A stretch of DNA of 64,000 nucleotides from Meridianimaribacter flavus (GCF_004366715.1 NZ_SOQZ01000005.1:1-64000); one strand, 5' to 3'. Shown: positions 26,795 through 36,418, counted from the stretch's first letter. The notes: generated by a model not told the origin, from the letters alone. Program-made: numbers and translations.

Positions 26795-27799
26795 ATGATG
26801 GAAGATACAAGTACAATTGATATTAAGTCAATTAACGAGAAAATTGAAAAAGAAAGTGCTTTTGTTGATTTACTTACTTTAGAAATGAATAAGGTAATTG
26901 TTGGGCAAAAACACATGGTTGAACGATTACTTATCGGATTACTTGGACAAGGTCATATCCTTCTAGAAGGAGTTCCTGGGTTAGCAAAAACATTGGCTAT
27001 TAACACGCTTTCTCAAGCGGTTGATGGTAGTTTTAGCAGAATTCAGTTTACACCAGATTTATTACCTGCCGATGTTACAGGTACATTAATCTACAACATG
27101 AAGCAAAACGACTTCTCTATAAAAAAAGGACCAATATTTGCCAATTTTGTACTTGCTGATGAGATTAACAGAGCACCTGCAAAAGTGCAGTCGGCATTAC
27201 TAGAAGCGATGCAAGAAAAGCAAGTAACTATTGGTGACGACACCTTTAAATTAGATAAGCCGTTTTTGGTTATGGCAACACAAAACCCTGTTGAGCAAGA
27301 AGGAACTTATCCGTTACCTGAAGCGCAAGTTGACCGTTTTATGTTGAAAACAGTTATCGATTATCCTAAAATTGAAGAAGAACAATTAATTGTTCGTGCT
27401 AACTTAAAAGGTGCTTTCGAAAAAGTAAACCCTGTAGTATCACTTCAACAAATCCTTAATGCTCAAAAAGCAGTTAGAGAAGTGTATATGGATGAAAAAA
27501 TAGAAAAGTACATCCTCGATATTATTTTTGCTACACGTTATCCTGAAAAATATAAACTAGCCGATTTAAAACCACTAATTTCTTTTGGTGCATCACCTCG
27601 TGGAAGTATCAATCTTGCAACTGCTGCAAAATGTTATGCTTTTATAAAGCGTCGTGGATATGTCATTCCTGAAGATGTTAGAGCTGTGGTTTATGATGTG
27701 TTACGTCACAGAATTGGAATTACTTACGAAGCCGAGGCCGAAAATGTAACTTCAGTAGACATCATTAATAAAATCGTAAACGAGATTGAAGTACCTTAA
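26795..27799 (+). CDS. MoxR-family AAA+ ATPase
   Basis: This 334-residue chaperone-like ATPase starts at ATG 26795. Walker A is GVPGLAKT, Walker B is LADEINRAP with the catalytic Glu, sensor 1 region TQNPVEQEGTYPLPEAQVDRF, and sensor 2 SPRGSINLA. MoxR proteins activate or fold partner proteins with vWA domains. Here the DUF58, BatA and BatB partners follow directly. It is the first gene of the Bat operon, with a candidate promoter just upstream. Confidence 0.93.
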   Translation: MMEDTSTIDIKSINEKIEKESAFVDLLTLEMNKVIVGQKHMVERLLIGLLGQGHILLEGVPGLAKTLAINTLSQAVDGSFSRIQFTPDLLPADVTGTLIYNMKQNDFSIKKGPIFANFVLADEINRAPAKVQSALLEAMQEKQVTIGDDTFKLDKPFLVMATQNPVEQEGTYPLPEAQVDRFMLKTVIDYPKIEEEQLIVRANLKGAFEKVNPVVSLQQILNAQKAVREVYMDEKIEKYILDIIFATRYPEKYKLADLKPLISFGASPRGSINLATAAKCYAFIKRRGYVIPEDVRAVVYDVLRHRIGITYEAEAENVTSVDIINKIVNEIEVP

Positions 27800-27802
27800 T
27801 TA

Positions 27803-27898
27803 GTTGGCAGTATTCAGTCGTGAGTCTTCAGTGTAAAACTGAAAACTAATTACTGGATGCTATTTTAGGACTGCTTACTGCATACTGAACACTGCATA
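27803..27898 (+). repeat. ACTG-rich degenerate repeat in the MoxR-DUF58 spacer
   Basis: The stretch repeats variants of CAGT/ACTG words: GCAGTATTCAGTCGTGAG, CTGAAAACTAATTACTG, ACTGCTTACTGCATACTGAACACTGCATACT. It is non-coding and resembles the decayed tandem CAGT repeats found between flavobacterial genes. Its effect on operon read-through is unknown. Confidence 0.55.
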
Positions 27899-27907
27899 CT
27901 AAAAAAA

Positions 27908-28774
27908 ATGGATACTAAAGAATTACTAAAAAAAGTACGAAAAATAGAGATTAAGACACGTCGATTGTCTGATCATATTTTTGGTGGTGAGTATCACTCA
28001 ACCTTCAAGGGTCGTGGTATGACTTTTTCTGAAGTAAGGCAGTACCAATATGGTGATGATGTTCGTAATATAGACTGGAATGTAACTGCACGTTATAACG
28101 AACCATATATCAAGGTTTTTGAAGAAGAGCGAGAACTTACCATGATGCTTATGGTAGATGTTTCAGGTTCTGAATTTTTTGGGACCGAAGCTCAGTTTAA
28201 AAATGAGGTTGTAACCGAAATAGCTGCAACACTGGCCTTTTCTGCAACTCAAAACAATGATAAAATCGGACTCATTCTCTTTTCAGATGATGTTGAGCTG
28301 TATATTCCACCTAAAAAAGGACGATCGCATGTACTACGTATTATACGAGAGCTTATAGAATTTCAACCTAAAAGTAAACAAACCAATGTTGCTGAGGCGT
28401 TAAAGTTTCTTTCTAACGTAATGAAAAAGAAAGCCATAGTTTTTGTGCTTAGTGATTTCATTACTGATGACTATAAGCAAACCTTAAAAATTGCATCAGG
28501 AAGACACGATGTTACTGGTATTAGGGTCTATGATAAACGCGAAGAAGACATACCAAATATTGGTATGGTACAAATGCAAGATGAAGAAAGTGGCGAGTTA
28601 ATGCTTGTAAACACTCAGTCTAAAACCGTAAGACGTAACTACAGCAAATATTATAAAGAGCGTGTAGACTATTACAAGGACAGTTTTACAAAATCTGGTG
28701 CAGGAACTATTGATTGTCGAGTAGACGAAAGTTATGTGAAAAAATTGCTAGGGTATTTTAAACGTAGAGGATAA
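27908..28774 (+). CDS. DUF58 domain protein with vWA MIDAS motif
   Basis: The 288-residue protein shows GRGMTFSEVRQYQYGDDVRNIDWNVTAR, the DUF58 signature. MMLMVDVSGS is a DxSxS metal-ion-dependent adhesion motif of the vWA fold, and FVLSDFITDDY provides the third metal-ligand Asp. No membrane segment is present, so it is probably cytoplasmic and works with MoxR. It follows MoxR after 108 bases that contain a degenerate repeat and precedes the membrane protein by 8 bases. It is a standard member of the Bat operon; its molecular task is unknown. Confidence 0.9.
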   Translation: MDTKELLKKVRKIEIKTRRLSDHIFGGEYHSTFKGRGMTFSEVRQYQYGDDVRNIDWNVTARYNEPYIKVFEEERELTMMLMVDVSGSEFFGTEAQFKNEVVTEIAATLAFSATQNNDKIGLILFSDDVELYIPPKKGRSHVLRIIRELIEFQPKSKQTNVAEALKFLSNVMKKKAIVFVLSDFITDDYKQTLKIASGRHDVTGIRVYDKREEDIPNIGMVQMQDEESGELMLVNTQSKTVRRNYSKYYKERVDYYKDSFTKSGAGTIDCRVDESYVKKLLGYFKRRG

Positions 28775-28782
28775 AACAATTT

Positions 28783-30429
28783 ATGATTAACGATTTTAGA
28801 AATATGAATTTTAAAATAAAGAACAGAACAATGTTATTGTCTCTGTGCTTTGTGCTTTGTTCTGTATTCTCTTTTGCTCAGGTTACATCATCAATAGATT
28901 CTACTAAAATAAAAATAGGTGAGCAAATCACTTATAAAATTCAAGTTGAGGCAGACACCACTGCACTTGTGGTTTTTCCTGAAGGTCAAACATTCTCGCC
29001 TCTTGAAATGATTGAGTCTTATAAAGTAGATACTACAAAACTCGATGCTAAATATAGTCTCATCAAAAAATATGGTTTAACGCAGTTTGATTCTGGTCAC
29101 TATACCATACCAAGACAAAAAATTGTTATTGGAGATAAAACTTTTTTTACCGATTCGTTAAAAGTTGAGGTTTCCAATGTAGTTGTTGATACGACTAAAC
29201 AAGGTCTTTATGATATTAAACCGCTTATAGGTGTTGAAAAAAGTAAACCCAATTGGATAACAACTCTACTTATTGTAATAGCTATTTTAGCATTAGTTGC
29301 CTTTTTACTGTATTGGTTTATATGGCGAAAAAAGCCATTAACCGAAGAAGAGGAAATTGCATTACTTCCGCCTTATGACAGAGCAAAACTTGCTTTAAAA
29401 AAGCTAGATGAAACTAATTACCTTCAAAACGCTGAGTTAAAAGAATACTATTCAGAATTGACCTTTATTATCAGAAGGTATTTAGATGAAAAGGTCTACG
29501 ATAAAGCCTTAGAAAGTACAACGGATGAGCTGATTTCAAGATTGAATCTTTTAAAAGATGCTAATCAAATTGACATTTCAAAAGAAGACATTAAAAACCT
29601 TGAGAATATTCTTAAGCGTGCCGATTTAGTAAAATTCGCAAAATCTGCTCCAGATGTTGCACTAGCCGAATTAGACCGAAATACTATTGATCTAGAAATA
29701 GACCATGTAAAAGAAGCCTTACCAGAACCTTCTGAAGAAGAAAAACTACTAGATCAACAATATAGAGAATCGCAAGAACGTAAGAAAAAAAGAAAGAAGA
29801 TTATACTAACTGCTGCAATAGTTTTAGCACTTATGGCAGCAATTTTTACGGGGTTTTCAATTAAATATGGGTTTAACTATGTTGTGGATACCATTATTAG
29901 AAAAGAAACCAAACAACTTCTAGAAGGTAATTGGGTAACTAGTGATTATGGTGTGCCTCCAATAAGAATTTCAACACCAGAGGTTCTTAAACGCATAGAA
30001 GTTCCTGTTCCTGATGAGATGAAGGATAAAATGAAATTGACCACTTTTGGTTATGAATTACCTAAAGAACTAACTATAGTCATTTCAACCACAACTTTAG
30101 CTCAAAAGCAAGAAGGTATAGATTTAAACTTAGCTGTTGAAGGCAATCTAAAAACGTTAGAAGGTAAAGGCGCAAAAAATATTATCACTAAATCAGATAA
30201 GTTTACCACACCTAATGGAGCAGAAGGCTTAAAAACCTATGGAACTTTAGATTTTCCTAAATCGCCAACCGATTTTATACATGGTAAATACACGATTTTG
30301 AGTTTTACCAGTAATGGTGTAGTTATTCAACAAGTACTTATCACTTGGGTTGAAGATGATGAGTATGCAAATCAAATTGTTGATAGAATAATTAATTCAA
30401 TTGAATTACAACAAAAAGAAACCGAATAG
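28783..30429 (+). CDS. Bat-operon membrane protein (BatD/DUF4381-like)
   Basis: A 548-residue protein with a signal segment ending FSFAQ (residues about 17-33, so starts at 28804 or 28831 are also possible). A periplasmic beta domain of BatD/CARDB-like type lies at about 35-150 (SSIDSTKIKIGEQITYKIQVEAD). Membrane helices lie at about 158-182 and about 340-362 (KKIILTAAIVLALMAAIFTG). Between them is a cytoplasmic helical region. The C-terminal part (about 370-548) is not recognised. It sits between the DUF58 and BatA genes, next to BatA without a gap (TAG then ATG). Confidence 0.75.
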   Translation: MINDFRNMNFKIKNRTMLLSLCFVLCSVFSFAQVTSSIDSTKIKIGEQITYKIQVEADTTALVVFPEGQTFSPLEMIESYKVDTTKLDAKYSLIKKYGLTQFDSGHYTIPRQKIVIGDKTFFTDSLKVEVSNVVVDTTKQGLYDIKPLIGVEKSKPNWITTLLIVIAILALVAFLLYWFIWRKKPLTEEEEIALLPPYDRAKLALKKLDETNYLQNAELKEYYSELTFIIRRYLDEKVYDKALESTTDELISRLNLLKDANQIDISKEDIKNLENILKRADLVKFAKSAPDVALAELDRNTIDLEIDHVKEALPEPSEEEKLLDQQYRESQERKKKRKKIILTAAIVLALMAAIFTGFSIKYGFNYVVDTIIRKETKQLLEGNWVTSDYGVPPIRISTPEVLKRIEVPVPDEMKDKMKLTTFGYELPKELTIVISTTTLAQKQEGIDLNLAVEGNLKTLEGKGAKNIITKSDKFTTPNGAEGLKTYGTLDFPKSPTDFIHGKYTILSFTSNGVVIQQVLITWVEDDEYANQIVDRIINSIELQQKETE

Positions 30430-31434
30430 ATGTTTGAAGGTATTGAGTTTTTAAATAAAGAGTTGTTTTGGTTGTTGTTATTACTACCATTGTTGTTGGT
30501 TTGGTATATCCTTAAACACAAAAAACAAACAGCCGAATTAAAAATATCGAGCCTTAAAGGGTTTAAGGTAACTAGTTCATGGTTGCCAAAGCTTAAGCAT
30601 CTCTTATTTGCGTTTAGGTTAATAGCATTAGGATTATTAATTACTGCATTAGCAAGACCACGAACGGTTGATGTTTCAACAAAAACCAAAACCACTAGAG
30701 GTATTGATATTGTAATGGCTATTGACGTGTCGGCAAGTATGTTGGCAAAAGACCTATCACCTAACCGTTTGGAAGCCTTAAAAAAGGTAGCTGCTCAATT
30801 TATAAAAGGTAGGCCAAATGATAGAATAGGGCTTGTTGAGTATGCAGGAGAAAGCTATACAAAAACGCCTATAACAAGTGACAAAGCTATAGTGCTTCGT
30901 TCGTTAAACGAGATTAAATACAATACCATTATTGAAGGCGGAACAGCAATAGGAATGGGTTTAGCAACCTCAGTTAACCGTTTAAAAGATAGTAAAGCCA
31001 AGAGTAAAGTTATCATCCTATTAACCGATGGAGTAAACAATTCAGGGTTTATCGATCCAAAAATTGCTAGCGAATTAGCGGTTGAGTATGGTATAAAAAC
31101 CTATACTATTGGTTTAGGAACCAATGGTATGGCATTGTCTCCTGTTCAAATTTTATCAAACGGAAACTTTCAATACGGAAGAGTTCAGGTTGAAATTGAC
31201 GAAGAGCTGCTAAAAGAAATCGCTGAGGTTACAGGCGGAAAGTATTTTAGAGCAACTAACAATAAAAAGTTAGCCGAGATTTATGACGAAATCAATAAGT
31301 TAGAAAAAACCGAAATAGAAGAATTCAAGTTTTACAATTACGAAGAAAAATACCGTCCGTTAGTACTACTGGCAGGATTTTTACTATTGTTAGAATTCTT
31401 ATTAAAAAATACAGTTTTTAGAAGTTTTATATAG
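30430..31434 (+). CDS. batA: BatA, vWA-domain membrane protein
   Basis: This 334-residue protein has two N-terminal helices (about 10-28 and 57-75), a vWA domain at about 90-290 with MIDAS residues in DIVMAIDVSASML (DxSxS), TAIGMGLATS and ILLTDGVNNSG, and a C-terminal helix at about 312-330. Bat proteins are linked to aerotolerance in Bacteroides and to periplasmic protein quality. The gene begins directly after the preceding stop codon and ends one codon before BatB, so the operon is tightly packed. Confidence 0.93.
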   Translation: MFEGIEFLNKELFWLLLLLPLLLVWYILKHKKQTAELKISSLKGFKVTSSWLPKLKHLLFAFRLIALGLLITALARPRTVDVSTKTKTTRGIDIVMAIDVSASMLAKDLSPNRLEALKKVAAQFIKGRPNDRIGLVEYAGESYTKTPITSDKAIVLRSLNEIKYNTIIEGGTAIGMGLATSVNRLKDSKAKSKVIILLTDGVNNSGFIDPKIASELAVEYGIKTYTIGLGTNGMALSPVQILSNGNFQYGRVQVEIDEELLKEIAEVTGGKYFRATNNKKLAEIYDEINKLEKTEIEEFKFYNYEEKYRPLVLLAGFLLLLEFLLKNTVFRSFI

Positions 31435-32472
31435 ATGTTTCAATTAGAAGAAAAAATATGGTTTTGGTTGCTACTGGTTATTCCGGTAATACTACTGTTC
31501 TTTTTGTTACTCCAATTATGGAAGTATAAAACCCAACGTAAATTTGCCAATAAAACACTTTTAAAACGATTAAGTCCTAATCAATCATTATTCAAGTCAA
31601 TTCTAAAAGTATTAGTGCTTTGTTTGGCATTTACGTTTATTACAATTGCATTGGTAAACCCAAAAATTGGTACAAAACTAGAAACCGTAAAACGCTCAGG
31701 AGTAGATATTGTTTTTGCAGTTGATGTCTCTAAAAGTATGCTTGCTGAAGATGTTGCTCCTAATAGATTGGACAAGGCAAAACAGCTGGTAACTCAAATC
31801 ATAAACAATTTAGCAAGTGATAGAGTAGGTATTATTGCTTACGCAGGAAAAGCGTTTCCGCAATTACCAATTACAACCGATTATGCTTCGGCAAAAATGT
31901 TTCTTCAGAATATGAATACTGATATGCTATCCTCTCAAGGAACAGCAATCAACGAAGCTATCGAATTGGCTAAAACCTATTATGATGATGAGGAACAAAC
32001 CAATAGAGTGTTAATCATTATTTCTGATGGTGAAGACCATAGCGATATTGCTACTAATGTTGCCGAAGAAGCTAGTGAAGAAGGTATCAGGATTTTTACA
32101 ATTGGTGTAGGAGACGAAAAAGGAGGTCCAATTCCAATAAAGAGAAATGGAGTGGTTTTAAACTATAAAAAAGATAACCAAGGCGAAACGGTTATCACGC
32201 GTTTAAATGAAGACACTTTAAAAGAAATTGCCAAAGAAGCAAATGGAGCTTACATCAATGGAAAAAATACAAACGAAGTTGTAGATAGCATTAGAGATAT
32301 TCTTAACAAGATGGATAAAACCGAGTTTGAAGCAAAAGAATTTGCCGATTTTAAAGACCAATACCAATGGTTTTTAGCCTTCGGAATTTTTCTATTGGTT
32401 TTTGATGTTTTGTTGTTTGAACGTAAGACAGGTTGGTTAAAGAAGTTGAATTTATTTAACGAAAACTTATGA
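31435..32472 (+). CDS. batB: BatB, vWA-domain membrane protein
   Basis: This is a 345-residue BatA paralogue with the same layout: helices at about 8-30 and 55-75, vWA with DIVFAVDVSKSML (MIDAS DxSxS), QGTAINEAIEL and LIIISDGEDHSD, and C-terminal helix at about 310-330. The two may form a hetero-oligomer at the inner membrane. The stop overlaps the earliest start of the BatC frame (ATGA at 32469-32472), implying coupling. Confidence 0.93.
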   Translation: MFQLEEKIWFWLLLVIPVILLFFLLLQLWKYKTQRKFANKTLLKRLSPNQSLFKSILKVLVLCLAFTFITIALVNPKIGTKLETVKRSGVDIVFAVDVSKSMLAEDVAPNRLDKAKQLVTQIINNLASDRVGIIAYAGKAFPQLPITTDYASAKMFLQNMNTDMLSSQGTAINEAIELAKTYYDDEEQTNRVLIIISDGEDHSDIATNVAEEASEEGIRIFTIGVGDEKGGPIPIKRNGVVLNYKKDNQGETVITRLNEDTLKEIAKEANGAYINGKNTNEVVDSIRDILNKMDKTEFEAKEFADFKDQYQWFLAFGIFLLVFDVLLFERKTGWLKKLNLFNENL

Positions 32473-32522
32473 TAGTAAATGTCAAAAAATTAGTAATATT
32501 CGTTGATTTTGAAGCTTATGCC

Positions 32523-33338
32523 ATGAAACAGATTACTTTATTCATACTTATATTGACAGTTTTTTCTGTCTATTCTCAAGACAAAGAAAAAGAACAGTTA
32601 TTGGCTTTAAAAAAAGCTAACGACCATGTATATGAAGCTAACGATTTAATAGAAAAAGACGATTATATTTCTGCTGAAATGGAATATAGAAAAGCTATTT
32701 CAGAGCAGCCTTCAAATGTAGTTGGAGCTTATAATCTAGGAACATCTTATGTTCAAAAAGGAAGTTACGAAGAAGCCTTGTATCGATTAGAACAAGCCAC
32801 AAAATATTCAACAGATAAAGCAGCAAAACATAGTGCGTTTCACAATATTGGTAATATTTTAATGGAAAACGAACAATGTAAAGAAGCAGTTGAAGCTTAT
32901 AAAAATGCATTACGAAATGACCCAACCGATGATGAAACACGTTACAATTTAGCATTGGCTAAAGAATGTGCAGAAAACCAACAAGGTCAAGATCAAGATA
33001 AAAAAGACGACGAAAACGGAGAGGAAGAGAAGAAGGAAGATCAAGAAAAAGAACAGGAGCAGGAACAAGAAGATCAAGATAAAAAAGACGAAGGCGACCA
33101 AGACAAGAAAGAAGGTGACGATAAGAAAGATGAAGAAGGCAAGCCTAAAGATGAAAAACAAGAACAAAAAGAAGGAGATAAGGAGAAGCAGCAGCAAAAG
33201 CCACAACCTGGTCAATTATCACCTCAGCAAATAAAGAATTTGCTTGAAGCTATGAATAACCAAGAACAGAAAGTTCAAGAAAAAATGAATGCCGAAAAGC
33301 AAAAAGGAATAAAAGTACAAACAGAAAAGGATTGGTAA
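32523..33338 (+). CDS. batC: BatC, TPR protein with very acidic/basic tail
   Basis: The start is placed at ATG 32523, which exposes a signal peptide (ITLFILILTVFSVYSQ); the ATG at 32469 would add an 18-residue leader before it but overlaps the batB stop. Residues about 25-145 hold three TPR-like repeats (EMEYRKAISEQPSNVVGAYNLGTSY and similar). Residues about 155-235 are almost entirely D, E, K and Q and are low in complexity. The last 50 residues include QLSPQQIKNLLEAMNNQEQKVQEKM, a known BatC ending. The charged tail is probably disordered and may bridge partners. Confidence 0.9.
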   Translation: MKQITLFILILTVFSVYSQDKEKEQLLALKKANDHVYEANDLIEKDDYISAEMEYRKAISEQPSNVVGAYNLGTSYVQKGSYEEALYRLEQATKYSTDKAAKHSAFHNIGNILMENEQCKEAVEAYKNALRNDPTDDETRYNLALAKECAENQQGQDQDKKDDENGEEEKKEDQEKEQEQEQEDQDKKDEGDQDKKEGDDKKDEEGKPKDEKQEQKEGDKEKQQQKPQPGQLSPQQIKNLLEAMNNQEQKVQEKMNAEKQKGIKVQTEKDW

Positions 33339-33339
33339 A

Positions 33340-33825
33340 ATGATCATGTTTTCTAAGTTCATAGCATTTTTTTTAATAACGTTATCATCTAGCGTTTTTC
33401 AAACTGATGCAGATAATAAGTTTTTAGAAAGCGTACATCTTGTTGCCGAAGTATCAAATACCAATCCTAAAAAAGGAGAAGCAATAACAGTTGTTTACAA
33501 ACTTTATGTATCGCATGATGTTGGTATTTCTGGTTGGGAAGAGTTAAAAGAACCAACTTATGCAAAGTTTGATAGTGAGAACATTGAGTTTGAAACAGTA
33601 AAAGTTGAAAACGATAATTATAAAGGTAAGCCTTATCGTTATGTAATTTTTAGAAAAACAAACCTTATACCAACGGATGTTGGTAGTTTACAGATTGAGC
33701 CACTTCAACTTAAAGTTACTGCCGATTTACCAAGCAAAGAAAAAAATGATTTTGGCATGTCAGTATTGAAGTCTTATACCAAAACATTGCAAACGAATAC
33801 AGTAACTATAAACGTTAAATCATAA
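33340..33825 (+). CDS. Single-domain BatD-like exported protein
   Basis: The 161-residue protein has a signal peptide (residues about 3-22, FSKFIAFFLITLSSSVFQTDA). Its mature part aligns over its whole length with the second periplasmic domain of the downstream BatD (residues about 145-270): HLVAEVSNTNP against HLVAEISKTNP, EAITVVYKLYVS identical, YRYVIFRKT against YRYVVLRKT, IEPLQLKVTADLPS against IEPLSLDVTVDVPT, and INVKS against INVKP. It lacks the rest of BatD, its membrane helix and tail. Best read as a segmental duplicate fixed as its own gene. A second start at 33346 is possible. Confidence 0.8.
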   Translation: MIMFSKFIAFFLITLSSSVFQTDADNKFLESVHLVAEVSNTNPKKGEAITVVYKLYVSHDVGISGWEELKEPTYAKFDSENIEFETVKVENDNYKGKPYRYVIFRKTNLIPTDVGSLQIEPLQLKVTADLPSKEKNDFGMSVLKSYTKTLQTNTVTINVKS

Positions 33826-33844
33826 AATCAAAGAGTTTTACACC

Positions 33845-35620
33845 ATGAAAATCTTAAAAAACATAACATTGTTAATTGCTCTACTTATTACAAGTATTGG
33901 GATTTCTCAAGTTAAGTTTGAAGCTAAGGTGAGCAAAACTAAGTTAGGTATTAATGAACGCTTACGTATTGATTTTGAAATGAATAAAGATGGAGACAAT
34001 TTTACACCTCCAGATTTTCAAGATTTTACAGTTATTGGTGGACCAAACACATCAGTAAGTAATACATGGTTAAACGGTAAACGTTCGTTTTCTAAAACCT
34101 ACAGCTATTTTTTAGCACCAAAAAAGCGAGGTAAGTTTACTATTAAACAAGCAACTATTGAAATTGATGATCAGGTATATAAAACTCAAACGGTTTCAGT
34201 AGAGGTTACTGCTGCTGTGAGTAGACCTAATGATCCTGATAATGCCGAAAATGTTGCGAATGAGAATATTCATCTAGTTGCCGAAATTTCTAAAACCAAC
34301 CCTTACCTTAATGAAGCAATAACTGTAGTTTATAAGCTATATGTGTCGTCTTCAACAGGAGTAAGTAATTGGCGTGAAATTGATAATCCAAGATATAATG
34401 ATTTTTGGAGTCAAAACATCAATATCAAAGGATTAAAGGTTCAAAACGGAACGTACAATGGTGAAGACTATCGTTATGTAGTGCTTCGTAAAACAGTGCT
34501 TTATCCTCAAAAATCAGGAAAGCTTGAAATAGAACCTTTGTCGCTAGATGTTACTGTAGATGTGCCAACAAACCGAAGAGATATATTTGGAGGAAGATTA
34601 ATGACCTCTGTGCATAGAACAGTATCTGCAGGTAGCAAAACTATAAACGTAAAACCACTTCCTGAAAGTACTAAACCAGCTGATTTTACAGGAGCTGTTG
34701 GTGATTTCGATTTTAATATTTCAGCATCTAAAAGTCAATTAAATGCTTCGGAATCTTTACAGTTAAAAGTTGAAGTATCAGGAAACGGAAATTTAAAACT
34801 ATTTAACCTTCCTAAAATTACAGTACCTAGTTCATTAGAAATTTATGAGCCAGAGCATTCTGAAAATGTGAGAACCAATTTAGATGGTACACAAGGAAGC
34901 ATTTCTGATAGTTACACAGTTGTGCCACAATTTAAAGGAAAGTATCCTATACCAAGTGTGTCGTTTTCGTATTTTGATTTAAAGACTGAAACTTACAAGA
35001 GAGTATCTTCAAAAGAGATTATAATTGATGTTTTAGAAGGTCCTACAAACAATTCAGCATCAGATAACAGCATTACTACTGCTGCAAGTAACAAACAGAA
35101 GGTTGTATTAAGCAACGACCAATTTGCTTTTGTAAAGACTGAAACAAATCTTACGCCAACAACTACTACTCATTTCTTCAAGTCTACAGGATTTTGGAGT
35201 GCATTGTTGTTACCGCTTTTAGCAATTCCTTTAGCAATAGTTTTTAGAAGAGAAAAAGAAAAGCGTAATGCAGATGTGTTCGGTAATAAAATTAGAAAAG
35301 CCGATAAGCTAGCTAAAAAATACTTAAGCGAAGCGAAACGTACTTTAGGTAAAAAAGAAGCCTTTTATATTGCTTTGGAAAAAGCGCTTCATAACTACTT
35401 AAAAGCAAAACTGCACATTGAAACAAGCGATTTAAGTAAAGATAAAATACAAGCATTACTTGCTGAAAAAAGTGTAGACGCTAGTGTTGTATCAGAATTT
35501 ATTGAAATCCTTAAAAACTGCGAATTGGCAAGATACACACCAATTTCTAATGTGGAGATGCAACAGGATTATGATAAAGCTGCAAAAACTATTTCGTTAA
35601 TTGATAAACAAATGCAATAA
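33845..35620 (+). CDS. batD: BatD family protein
   Basis: This 591-residue membrane protein has a signal peptide (residues 1-21, ending TSIGISQ). Three or more oxygen-tolerance beta-sandwich domains fill about 22-410, then one helix at about 450-470 (FWSALLLPLLAIPLAIVF). A cytoplasmic helical domain lies at about 485-590 (KKYLSEAKRTLGKKEAFYIALEKALHNYLKAKL). BatD belongs to the aerotolerance family. The second beta domain is duplicated as the short gene just upstream. Its end overlaps the frame of BatE (real BatE start at 35622, one base after the BatD stop). Confidence 0.93.
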   Translation: MKILKNITLLIALLITSIGISQVKFEAKVSKTKLGINERLRIDFEMNKDGDNFTPPDFQDFTVIGGPNTSVSNTWLNGKRSFSKTYSYFLAPKKRGKFTIKQATIEIDDQVYKTQTVSVEVTAAVSRPNDPDNAENVANENIHLVAEISKTNPYLNEAITVVYKLYVSSSTGVSNWREIDNPRYNDFWSQNINIKGLKVQNGTYNGEDYRYVVLRKTVLYPQKSGKLEIEPLSLDVTVDVPTNRRDIFGGRLMTSVHRTVSAGSKTINVKPLPESTKPADFTGAVGDFDFNISASKSQLNASESLQLKVEVSGNGNLKLFNLPKITVPSSLEIYEPEHSENVRTNLDGTQGSISDSYTVVPQFKGKYPIPSVSFSYFDLKTETYKRVSSKEIIIDVLEGPTNNSASDNSITTAASNKQKVVLSNDQFAFVKTETNLTPTTTTHFFKSTGFWSALLLPLLAIPLAIVFRREKEKRNADVFGNKIRKADKLAKKYLSEAKRTLGKKEAFYIALEKALHNYLKAKLHIETSDLSKDKIQALLAEKSVDASVVSEFIEILKNCELARYTPISNVEMQQDYDKAAKTISLIDKQMQ

Positions 35621-35621
35621 G

Positions 35622-36371
35622 ATGAAAAAGATATTGGTAATTATAACAGTATTGGTGTCTTCTTTTGGTTTTTCTCAAAACGAAGCATTGTTTGATCAGG
35701 GAAACACGTTATACAATGAAGGTAAATATGCCGAAGCAATAGAGAAGTATGATGCTATTTTAAAAAGCGACAAACACTCAGCCGAATTGTATTTTAATTT
35801 GGCCAATGCGCATTATAAACTCAATAATGTAGCTCCTAGCATTTATTACTATGAAAAAGCATTACAGTTGTCGCCAAACGATAAGGATATTAAAAACAAT
35901 ATGGCTTTTGCAAAGAATATGACCATTGATGCTATCGATGTAATGCCAGAAGTTGGTTTTTCAAGACTAATGAAAAGCGCAACAAATACATTTAGCTATG
36001 ATAATTGGGCTTATTTATCGGTAGTAGGAATTATATTGTTTGTAATACTTTGTATTGTATATTATTTTAGTCAATCTACCGGTAAAAAGCGAATAACTTT
36101 CGTTTCTAGCTTATTGTTTTTAGTATTATCATTAGTGGCTTTAGCCTTTGCATTTCATAAATTTGAAATCGATAAAAACAATAAACCAGCAATAGTGTTT
36201 GCTCAAGAAAGCCAAGTTAAGAGTGAACCTAATTTAAGAAGCGAAGAAGCCTTTAAACTTCATGAAGGCACTAAAGTTCAAATTTTGGATACAGTAAACG
36301 ATTGGAAAAAAATTAAACTTTCAGACGGAAAACAAGGCTGGATTCAGAATAAGGATATCAAAGAACTATAG
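35622..36371 (+). CDS. batE: BatE, TPR and SH3-domain protein
   Basis: The 249-residue protein starts at ATG 35622 with a signal peptide (ILVIITVLVSSFGFSQ). TPR-like helices lie at about 20-95 (ALFDQGNTLYNEGKYAEAIEKYDAILK, then ELYFNLANAHYKLNNVAPSIYYYEKAL). Two membrane segments follow, at about 125-150 and 160-180. The C terminus (about 200-249) is a bacterial SH3 domain (SQVKSEPNLRSEEAFKLHEGTK, WKKIKLSDGKQGWIQ). Last gene of the Bat operon. Confidence 0.9.
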   Translation: MKKILVIITVLVSSFGFSQNEALFDQGNTLYNEGKYAEAIEKYDAILKSDKHSAELYFNLANAHYKLNNVAPSIYYYEKALQLSPNDKDIKNNMAFAKNMTIDAIDVMPEVGFSRLMKSATNTFSYDNWAYLSVVGIILFVILCIVYYFSQSTGKKRITFVSSLLFLVLSLVALAFAFHKFEIDKNNKPAIVFAQESQVKSEPNLRSEEAFKLHEGTKVQILDTVNDWKKIKLSDGKQGWIQNKDIKEL

Positions 36372-36410
36372 TTTTAAAATATATTTAACGAATATTTAAA
36401 GTTCAAGTTT

Positions 36411-36418
36411 TATATTTG
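36411..36418 (+). promoter_or_regulatory. Candidate -7 element (TATATTTG)
   Basis: An exact TAnnTTTG match, 21 bases before the start of the 100-residue secreted protein gene. Confidence 0.5.

Noticed and set aside
32968-33234. Long open frames on both strands across the charged tail of batC
   Set aside because: The DNA there is built of A/G-rich codons for D, E, K and Q, so alternative frames stay open by composition. None has a plausible start or neighbour.
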